A DNA stretch of 5,128 bases from Acidimicrobiales bacterium. Lineage in GTDB: Bacteria; Actinomycetota; Acidimicrobiia; Acidimicrobiales; SZUA-35. The position numbers and the translations under genes are program-made. The stretch spans positions 1 to 5,128 of the forward strand of contig JAHECQ010000056.1 of NCBI GenBank assembly GCA_024641625.1, given 5' to 3'. Positions 1 to 4,664 of the stretch are shown piece by piece. The stretch's first letter is position 1, and each line of letters begins with the position of its first letter. A model generated the notes under the pieces. The model was not told the DNA's origin, ran no database searches, and saw only the letters and a program-made list of their open reading frames with translations.

Positions 1-767
1 AACTTGAAGATTTCGGCCTGCTGGAGGCCTGCGGCCTCACCGGCGGTGGCCAGCTTGCGGTCCAGCTTCCGGCGGAACTCAGCGAGTTGCCCATCGGAGG
101 TCGCCGTCAGTGTCGCCTCGAACATGGTCGACTCGAACTGGCTCTCATGGGCGACCAACGCTCGGTATTTGATCTCGGCGTAGCCCGTGCTGTCCTCGGC
201 GTGGTCGGGCTCGTCAGCTTCCCACAGCAGGATGGTCTCGGGCCGATGGTGAGCAAGACCAAGCTCGGGGAAGAACTTGGGGTCGCGGGCGGCCACCACG
301 CCTTCCACCGTCAGCAGACCCGCGTTGCGATGGTCGGGGTGCAGGCGGTACCGCTTCCATGGATCGTGGCCGAGCACGACCGTGGGTCGAAGTCGCCGGA
401 TCCAGGCGGCCACCTGGGACCGTTGCCTGAGCCCGGACTCGAGCTCACCGTCGGTGTATCCGAGGAAGACCACTTCGCCCCGCGCTCCGAGCACGGCGGC
501 GGCCGCCCGTTGTTCACGTTGTCTGGTGGCCACCAGCTCGGCCTCGTCGGCAGTGGGGTCCCAGGTTCCCTTGGATCCGTCGGTGCAGATGAGGATGCTG
601 ACCACACAACCCGCGGCGGCCCACTTGGCCAACGTTGCCCCGGCACCGAACTCGACGTCGTCGGGGTGGGCTCCGATGGCGAGGGCACGCTCGGGTACCG
701 GGAGGTTCGATGTCCGCTGGTGCAAGGCGACGGGCTCGTGGGTGAGTGGGTTCTGGGCAGTACTCAT
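1..767 (-). CDS. PIG-L/LmbE-family zinc deacetylase, 3' end cut by window
   Basis: Reads from ATG at 767 leftwards through the window edge: 255 codons seen, no stop. Residues 32-43 contain IGAHPDDVEFGAG, the first zinc motif of the PIG-L/LmbE fold (His34, Asp36, Asp37), and residues 142-150 contain LHPDHRNAG, the second (His143, Asp145, His146). Family members remove N-acetyl groups from GlcNAc-type or related amido-sugar substrates in the cytoplasm; the substrate here is not evident. The mycothiol enzymes MshB and Mca normally read HPDDE-S, whereas here a Val precedes the Glu, so I do not call either. A C-terminal ALVAHESQF segment (204-211) is typical of this family. The start is set by the ATGA overlap with the upstream cofC-like gene (its TGA at 766-764), implying coupled translation in one operon. 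The N-terminal 25 residues before the fold are probably poorly conserved. Only a few C-terminal residues are likely missing. Confidence 0.92.
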   Translation of the reverse strand, partial: MSTAQNPLTHEPVALHQRTSNLPVPERALAIGAHPDDVEFGAGATLAKWAAAGCVVSILICTDGSKGTWDPTADEAELVATRQREQRAAAAVLGARGEVVFLGYTDGELESGLRQRSQVAAWIRRLRPTVVLGHDPWKRYRLHPDHRNAGLLTVEGVVAARDPKFFPELGLAHHRPETILLWEADEPDHAEDSTGYAEIKYRALVAHESQFESTMFEATLTATSDGQLAEFRRKLDRKLATAGEAAGLQQAEIFK

Positions 768-1384
768 GGTTGGGTTCCATCCAGGATCGACGGTCGGGGG
801 ATCGACGGGCTGCGCAGCACCAAACCGAGCGATGCCAAGATCGAGAGGTCCTCGGGCACGTCGACGTCCCATCCGAGCTCGGGGCTGTCGAGGACCCGGT
901 ACGGCAGGCCGAGTCGCAAGGCCTCGGCTTGATGGGCCACCGAGGAGCCAGGGCCGTATTTGAACCCGAAGTCGACCCCGGTCGGAATGGCCATCACGTT
1001 GGTCCCGTCGCCTCGGCGATCGGGCACGATGCTGACCCCATCGAAATCGGCGACCCATGTCAGATCGACGGCTCGGGGGAGGTCGGCATGGGCGATGATG
1101 ACCCTTCGATGGCCCTCGTCGGCCAGGAAGGTGATGCCATCGGCGACCGCTGCGTTGAGCCCCCGCGATGGCCTCCAGATGACGCCGGCTCCGCGACGGG
1201 TGGCAAAGGATGCCACGGTGGGATTGTCGCAGACGACCCATGTGGCCAGGGGACGGGCGGCGGCGATGACGGTGGAGGCCATGACCTCGGCCAGCCGGGC
1301 GCGTTCGTCCGGCGCGAGGGCTTGGGACAGCCGACCCTTCGCCAGATCGAAGGACTTGATGGGGATGAGGACCGCGGGCTCCAC
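764..1384 (-). CDS. cofC: 2-phospho-L-lactate / phosphoenolpyruvate guanylyltransferase (coenzyme F420 biosynthesis)
   Basis: 206 residues from GTG at 1384, about the usual length for CofC/FbiD. The enzyme joins GTP to 2-phospholactate (archaeal CofC) or phosphoenolpyruvate (mycobacterial FbiD), making the activated intermediate that CofD/FbiA transfers to the deazaflavin Fo in F420 synthesis. Visible motifs of this nucleotidyltransferase: N-terminal VLIPIKSFDLAKGRLS (5-20, with the Lys and Arg of the nucleotide loop), GLNAA (75-79), HADLP (99-103, metal-binding Asp), PDRRGDGTN (121-129), FKYGPGS (141-147) and DVDVPEDL (173-180). Which phosphoacid is used cannot be told from the motifs. The GTG start is preferred because the protein begins two residues before the first conserved strand and a TAGCCT box lies six bases upstream, suggesting a leaderless mRNA. 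No other F420 genes (fbiA, fbiB, fbiC) are in the window. It overlaps the PIG-L gene by four bases (ATGA). Confidence 0.93.
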   Translation of the reverse strand: MEPAVLIPIKSFDLAKGRLSQALAPDERARLAEVMASTVIAAARPLATWVVCDNPTVASFATRRGAGVIWRPSRGLNAAVADGITFLADEGHRRVIIAHADLPRAVDLTWVADFDGVSIVPDRRGDGTNVMAIPTGVDFGFKYGPGSSVAHQAEALRLGLPYRVLDSPELGWDVDVPEDLSILASLGLVLRSPSIPRPSILDGTQP

Positions 1385-1390
1385 CTTGGC

Positions 1391-1396
1391 AGGCTA
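1391..1396 (-). promoter_or_regulatory. Putative -10 box of the cofC operon (leaderless)
   Basis: On the minus strand the hexamer TAGCCT (plus-strand AGGCTA) is followed by six bases and then the GTG start at 1384. TANNNT is the actinobacterial -10 consensus, and a start site seven bases downstream would coincide with the GTG, giving a leaderless transcript. There is no clear Shine-Dalgarno and no clear -35 element at the usual distance. This is inferred from spacing and from recurrence in front of two other genes in the window. Confidence 0.45.
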
Positions 1397-1415
1397 ACGA
1401 GGATCCTGTTGTCGC

Positions 1416-1431
1416 CGCTCGCACGCGAGCG
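1416..1431. promoter_or_regulatory. 16 bp palindrome in the divergent intergenic region, candidate operator
   Basis: CGCTCGCACGCGAGCG: two 7-base arms that are exact reverse complements, separated by AC. Its centre (1423.5) lies within about two bases of the midpoint between the putative minus-strand -10 box (1391-1396) and the plus-strand one (1455-1460). A regulator bound there would sit at or near the -35 region of both promoters. GC-rich palindromes arise by chance in such genomes, so the functional reading is tentative. Confidence 0.3.
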
Positions 1432-1454
1432 ACCGGTGTCCTCCGTGTCGTTTG

Positions 1455-1460
1455 TAGGGT
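1455..1460 (+). promoter_or_regulatory. Putative -10 box of the 1468 gene (leaderless)
   Basis: TAGGGT, followed by seven bases (GAGCGCC) and then GTG at 1468. The spacing would put the transcription start on the first base of the GTG codon. This favours GTG 1468 over the in-frame GTG at 1459, which lies partly inside the hexamer. The alternative is that AGGGTG acts as a ribosome binding site for 1468. No convincing -35 element is seen. Confidence 0.45.
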
Positions 1461-1467
1461 GAGCGCC

Positions 1468-3147
1468 GTGTCGGATCGAGTGGAGCGAACAACCGAGGTT
1501 CGGCTGACGGCGACGAGTCGACCGGTGACCCGGCTCGGGCCTCGGTCCCTCGAGCGTCCGTCCGATCAGGGCTCCACGCTGGTCGGGCTCTATGGCGATC
1601 CATTGCCGGCATCGGTCGACCGAGCAGGACTGATCCATCATCCGACAACATCGTGGAGTCTCGATTGGTGGATCGGGGCGGAGGATCGTTGGCATTTCCC
1701 CGCCCGCGAATCGACCATTCGTCAGCGAAGGCTGGGCGCGGGCCCGGTGATCGAGACCGTCGTGCGCGTCCCCGGTGGTGATGCCATCCACCGCTGCTAC
1801 CGAGCGGTGGTGCAGGGTGCAGCAGCCACGATCGTCGAAGTCGAGAACGGGAGTGGTACGCCGGTTGCCCTTGCCCTGGCGTTGCGGCCCTACGATCTCG
1901 TTGGCACCCCCTCGCCCCATCCCACGAAGATCGAAGTGGTCGATGATCAAGTATTCATCGACGAAGCGGCGGCTCTTGGATTACCGCGGCCGCCCAATGA
2001 CATGTCCGTCTCGCTCTCGGATCCACTGGTTCGTCTCCAAGCGGGCGAAGGACTCGACGGCGACGCACTCGTCGCGGGCATCGGTGCTCACGCAGTGCTG
2101 GTGTTTGCATTGCCGCACCGCACCATGCTCCGGTTCGTTCTCCCGGTGGTCCCCACGACCAAGGGGTGCTCGGTCGCCACAGCGCCGGAACATGACTCGG
2201 TCAGCCGAGGCTGGACAGCTGTCGTCGAGCGTGGTGGTCGGTTCGTGCTGCCGGACAATGGCCTCTCCGCTCGAGCCGCCGCAGCCCGCGCTCGTCTGGT
2301 GGTCGAGCCCTTCCCCGAGCCCACCATCGAATCCGGCACGATCGGTACGGGCACGGCGCTGATTGCACTGGCCGCGAGCGGGGCCGAGCAGATCGTCAGC
2401 TCGGCGCTCTCGAGATTCGCCGATTCGTTTCCATCCGCTGTCGTGTCGGCCCCGGCCGGGTCGTCCGTCATGCACGCCATCGGCTGGGCGGCCTGCGCCC
2501 GGGGTGATCGCTCTCTGGCCGAGCGTCTCCTGGAGCCGGCGACCCAACTCGTGCGTCTGGTCGAACGAGCCGACCGCAGCCGCACGTCGTCGGCTGTCGC
2601 CGAGGCGCTGCGTGGGTTGGCCTGGGTGTGCCGTGCCGCCGGCCAATTCGACGACGCCGAGCGCCTGTTTGCCCGCGCCCGGTTGATGGAAGGTGGCCTT
2701 GGTCGCCGTGACCGGAAACCGTTGTCGGAGGTGGAGCAGCAAGCGACACAGGCGGGAGGCGCTGGGGCGTTCGGCTGCGACGACTTCGACCGGGCCGCCC
2801 GCTTCTGGCTGGACACGCGCCGATTGATGCTCGACGAGGCCGAGCCCGGCGGCGATGGCCGGGCGGTTCTCGAGCTGCTACCGAACTTCGCCACCGCCTG
2901 GCGGGGCGGCGGGATCGAAGTGCACCGGGCTCGGTCGCCGCTCGGGATCGTGAGTTTTGCCGTTCGATGGCATGGCTACCGACCCGCATTGCTGTGGGAT
3001 GTCGAGGCCTGGGCGCCCGATTTGGAGCTGCGATGCTCGGGGTTGGATCCCGAGTGGGTGACGGGCGAGCCGCGGGGAGAGGCGCTGCTCGCCGGAGTCG
3101 CCAGCGCGCTGCCCGATGCCCCCTCCGCCGGCGACAGCTTTCTCTGA
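1468..3147 (+). CDS. Conserved-looking protein of unknown function with glycoside-hydrolase-like terminal domains and a helical middle
   Basis: 559 residues from GTG 1468; GTG 1459 (562 residues) is the in-frame alternative. I do not recognise a named family. Residues 52-146 (SWSLDWWIGAEDRWHFP, then IHRCYRAVV and VEVENGSGTPVALALALRPYD) resemble the N-terminal beta-sandwich of bacterial glucan-acting glycosidases, where an aromatic-rich opening leads to strands ending in a VEN-type motif. Residues 331-408 are helical, with a TPR-like stretch at 388-404 (RAAGQFDDAERLFARAR). Residues 466-511 (LELLPNFATAWRGGG, then FAVRWHGYRPALLWDV) resemble the small C-terminal beta-domain of such enzymes. The expected alpha/alpha-barrel with paired catalytic carboxylates is not apparent. 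No signal peptide or membrane segment is seen, so it is probably cytoplasmic. It is transcribed divergently from cofC and followed by a stem-loop, so probably monocistronic. The gene is certain; any link to carbohydrates is a weak inference. Confidence 0.88.
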   Translation: MSDRVERTTEVRLTATSRPVTRLGPRSLERPSDQGSTLVGLYGDPLPASVDRAGLIHHPTTSWSLDWWIGAEDRWHFPARESTIRQRRLGAGPVIETVVRVPGGDAIHRCYRAVVQGAAATIVEVENGSGTPVALALALRPYDLVGTPSPHPTKIEVVDDQVFIDEAAALGLPRPPNDMSVSLSDPLVRLQAGEGLDGDALVAGIGAHAVLVFALPHRTMLRFVLPVVPTTKGCSVATAPEHDSVSRGWTAVVERGGRFVLPDNGLSARAAAARARLVVEPFPEPTIESGTIGTGTALIALAASGAEQIVSSALSRFADSFPSAVVSAPAGSSVMHAIGWAACARGDRSLAERLLEPATQLVRLVERADRSRTSSAVAEALRGLAWVCRAAGQFDDAERLFARARLMEGGLGRRDRKPLSEVEQQATQAGGAGAFGCDDFDRAARFWLDTRRLMLDEAEPGGDGRAVLELLPNFATAWRGGGIEVHRARSPLGIVSFAVRWHGYRPALLWDVEAWAPDLELRCSGLDPEWVTGEPRGEALLAGVASALPDAPSAGDSFL

Positions 3148-3150
3148 CCG

Positions 3151-3177
3151 GTTCGCCTGCTGAGCAGATTTGCGAAC
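3151..3177 (+). terminator. Stem-loop after the 1468-3147 gene, possible terminator
   Basis: Starting three bases after the TGA stop, GTTCGCCTGC (3151-3160) pairs with GCAG (3164-3167) and GCGAAC (3172-3177). This gives ten base pairs around a TGA loop, with a four-base ATTT bulge on the 3' arm. It is followed by ATTTCT, a poor U-tract. The position suits a terminator or mRNA 3'-end stabiliser, but the bulge and weak U-run keep confidence modest. The rest of the 3148-3272 gap shows no TANNNT box on the plus strand. Confidence 0.4.
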
Positions 3178-3258
3178 ATTTCTCCTCGGTCGTCGAGCTT
3201 GGCTCAAGTTCTGGGACCGAATGAGCCGATGGACACCTGGACCGACAGATGCTCGGTC

Positions 3259-3266
3259 GGGGAGGA
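3259..3266 (+). promoter_or_regulatory. Strong Shine-Dalgarno deciding the GTG start at 3273
   Basis: GGGGAGGA, six bases before GTG 3273. It is the best ribosome binding site in the window. It rules against the upstream in-frame ATG at 3249, which would place this sequence inside the coding region, and against ATG 3288, which is too far. A small inverted repeat, GACCGA (3240-3245) with TCGGTC (3253-3258), lies directly upstream of it. Confidence 0.75.
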
Positions 3267-3272
3267 CCACGC

Positions 3273-3920
3273 GTGTTCATTCGATTCATGTTGGCCAACA
3301 AGCTTGCATCGGTTGCAGCAGCGACCGTGATCATGACGGCGACCGGCGCGGCTGCCGCCACCGGGAACCTGCCGGCGCTCCAGAGTGACACGGTCGATGA
3401 GACCGTGGCCTCCTTCGAGGAGACACCACCGATCGATTCCGACAGCGAGGTCACCGAGGACGAGTCGGTGACCGAGGAATCGGCAACCGAGGAGTCGGTG
3501 ACCGACGAATCGGCGACCGAGGAGAGCGTGGCCGGCACCGACTCATCGCTCGATGAGAGCCCTGCATCCGTGGGGGAAGGTGCTGATTGCGATGGGAATC
3601 ACGGCCAGTACGTGTCGGGCGTCGCTCATGACCACGATGCCGGCGACGCCGACGAGCCGCATGGCCGGATGGTGTCGGCGGCGGCGAGGTCGTCGTGTGG
3701 GCGCCACGAGGATCTGGAGGTTTCGAGCGTGGCCGACTCGGCCGAGGCCGAGTCGGACGAGGAGAACGAGTCGGACGACGAGGAGAACGAGTCGGACGAC
3801 GATCATGATGAAGCCCACGATTCGACAGGGTCCGGTCATGGTCGCCACGGGAACGACAAGAGCGACAAGAGCGACAAGAGCGACAAGAGCGACAAGAGCC
3901 GGGGCGCCGAGGACGACTGA
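3273..3920 (+). CDS. Exported, highly acidic repeat-rich protein of unknown function
   Basis: 215 residues from GTG 3273, chosen by the Shine-Dalgarno at 3259-3266. Residues 1-29 look like a signal peptide: Arg4 and Lys10, then a hydrophobic Ala/Val/Ile/Met run ending GAAAA before ATGNLPA. Residues 62-87 are a tandem (D/E)ES(V/A)T repeat. Residues 106-142 carry a small conserved-looking region with two copies of HG..VS..A (HGQYVSGVA at 110-118, HGRMVSAAA at 130-138) flanked by Cys106 and Cys142, which could form a disulfide once exported. Residues 160-183 are an ESDDEEN repeat and then Asp/His-rich. Residues 195-209 are DKS repeated five times. There is no LPXTG or transmembrane anchor, so it is probably secreted or loosely cell-wall associated. 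I recall HG..VS..A motifs in exported actinobacterial proteins of unknown function, but no activity is known to me. It is a single gene between a stem-loop and rnhB. Confidence 0.85.
   Translation: MFIRFMLANKLASVAAATVIMTATGAAAATGNLPALQSDTVDETVASFEETPPIDSDSEVTEDESVTEESATEESVTDESATEESVAGTDSSLDESPASVGEGADCDGNHGQYVSGVAHDHDAGDADEPHGRMVSAAARSSCGRHEDLEVSSVADSAEAESDEENESDDEENESDDDHDEAHDSTGSGHGRHGNDKSDKSDKSDKSDKSRGAEDD
3459..3533 (+). repeat. Five tandem 15 bp units encoding (D/E)ES(V/A)T
   Basis: Units at 3459, 3474, 3489, 3504 and 3519, each 15 bases, such as GACGAGTCGGTGACC, GAGGAATCGGCAACC and GAGGAGTCGGTGACC. They alternate Val and Ala at the fourth residue and are about 70-90% alike, mostly differing at third positions. 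The last unit has changed to GAGGAGAGCGTGGCC. The frame is kept exactly, so the array codes for a flexible acidic Ser/Thr linker just after the signal peptide region. Confidence 0.85.
3750..3800 (+). repeat. Tandem ESD(D)EEN-coding repeat
   Basis: A unit of 18 bases (3750-3767, ESDEEN), a unit of 21 bases (3768-3788, ESDDEEN) and a partial unit of 12 bases (3789-3800, ESDD). Bases are nearly identical between copies, the second and third differing from the first by one extra GAC codon. This indicates recent in-frame duplication with codon-sized slippage. Confidence 0.85.
3855..3899 (+). repeat. Perfect 5 x 9 bp tandem repeat encoding (DKS)5
   Basis: GACAAGAGC five times without a mismatch, in frame with the acidic exported protein, coding Asp-Lys-Ser near its C-terminus. 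The absence of even silent differences suggests recent expansion or active copy-number change. Because the unit is nine bases, gain or loss would leave the frame intact. Confidence 0.97.
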
Positions 3921-3954
3921 GCCGACCTGCACCGCGCCGGAGGTCGAAGCCCGC

Positions 3955-3960
3955 TAGGTT
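3955..3960 (+). promoter_or_regulatory. Putative -10 box of rnhB (leaderless)
   Basis: TAGGTT, with eight bases before ATG 3969 and no Shine-Dalgarno in between. It is the third TAGNNT hexamer in the window placed 6-8 bases before a start codon, so a leaderless rnhB-lipoprotein transcript is plausible. No -35 element was recognised. Confidence 0.4.
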
Positions 3961-3968
3961 TCGGCTCG

Positions 3969-4664
3969 ATGGCCGCTCCGGTTCCCAAACTCCGAAAAGC
4001 GCTCAAGGCCAACTCGCCGGGACTCCGCCAGGAGCAGCAACTCTGGGGGACCGGCCACGACATCGTGGTCGGGATGGATGAGGTCGGACGCGGTTCGTGG
4101 GCCGGACCGCTCACCATCGCTGCCGTGGTGGTCCCCAAGGACCGGCGCATCTACAAGCTCCGCGACTCCAAACAGCTGACCGAGCGCGAACGAGAAGCGC
4201 TGTTCGATCGGATCGCAGGATGGTGTGATGCCTGGGCGATCGGCCATGCCTCCCCGCAGGAATGCGATCAGCTGGGTATGTCCGCCGCTCAGAAGCTGGC
4301 GGCGCGACGAGCGATCGAAGGGTTGGCGCGGCGCGTCGATGCGGTGTTGGTCGATGGCAACTGGGACTTCGTGGGCCACCCGGTCACCCGCACACTGGTG
4401 AAGGGTGATACCCGATGCCTGTCCATCGCCGCCGCCTCGATCCTGGCCAAGGTGACTCGTGATCGAATGATGCGAGAAGAGGCACCCAACTATCCGGGAT
4501 TCGACTTCGAGCTCAACAAGGGATACCCGTGTCCCCGCCACCGGGCGGCATTGGTGGGCTACGGGCCGACGCCGATCCACCGACGCTCCTGGGTGTTCAT
4601 GGATCACCAGCCCTGGTCCGGTATTCGCCGGCTCGCCGCCGGTGGACAGGAGCAGCTCTTTTGA
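3969..4664 (+). CDS. rnhB: Ribonuclease HII
   Basis: 231 residues, normal length for bacterial RNase HII, which cleaves the RNA strand of RNA-DNA hybrids and nicks at single ribonucleotides left in DNA during replication (ribonucleotide excision repair, cytoplasm). All four acidic metal-binding residues are visible: Asp37 and Glu38 in GMDEVGRGSWAGP (35-47), Asp129 in LVDGN (127-131), and Asp165 in SILAKVTRDRMM (157-168). The GRG substrate-sensing loop is at 40-42, the VKGD segment at 144-147, and the conserved Tyr186 in NKGYPCPRH (183-191). The start ATG 3969 gives about 30 residues before the first strand, common in actinobacterial members. The familiar rplS-trmD-lepB-rnhB neighbourhood is not present; rnhB instead leads directly into a lipoprotein gene with a TGATG stop-start overlap. 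Confidence 0.97.
   Translation: MAAPVPKLRKALKANSPGLRQEQQLWGTGHDIVVGMDEVGRGSWAGPLTIAAVVVPKDRRIYKLRDSKQLTEREREALFDRIAGWCDAWAIGHASPQECDQLGMSAAQKLAARRAIEGLARRVDAVLVDGNWDFVGHPVTRTLVKGDTRCLSIAAASILAKVTRDRMMREEAPNYPGFDFELNKGYPCPRHRAALVGYGPTPIHRRSWVFMDHQPWSGIRRLAAGGQEQLF

Noticed and set aside
1..767. Assigning the PIG-L gene as mshB or mca of mycothiol metabolism
   Set aside because: The first zinc motif reads HPDDVEFGAG rather than the HPDDE-S form usual in MshB and Mca, and no other mycothiol gene is present.
87..932. Long plus-strand open frame (281 codons) opposite the PIG-L and cofC genes
   Set aside because: It is the antisense shadow of two genes with clear catalytic motifs; its translation has no recognisable domain and crosses their junction.
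3174..3194. GAAC...CGTC pair resembling an ECF-sigma promoter upstream of the acidic protein gene
   Set aside because: The spacer is 13 bases, short of the usual 16-17, and GAAC is also part of the stem-loop after the previous gene.
2468..3538. Minus-strand open frame of 356 codons opposite the 1468 gene and the repeat gene
   Set aside because: Composition is Arg/Pro/Ser-rich as expected of a GC-rich shadow, and its Ser/Val-rich start is the reverse reading of the acidic repeat array.
3855..3899. Tandem repeat considered as a CRISPR-like or iteron array
   Set aside because: Nine-base units without spacers, in frame inside a coding region and coding a simple tripeptide; no cas or replication genes nearby.
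3543..3932. Minus-strand frame with a hydrophobic VALVALVAL stretch, like a membrane protein
   Set aside because: The hydrophobic run is only the complement of the GACAAGAGC array; no ribosome binding site or conserved features.
3923..3946. CGACCT/AGGTCG inverted repeat between the acidic protein gene and rnhB, possible terminator
   Set aside because: Six base pairs with a 12-base loop and no U-tract; too weak to call in GC-rich DNA.
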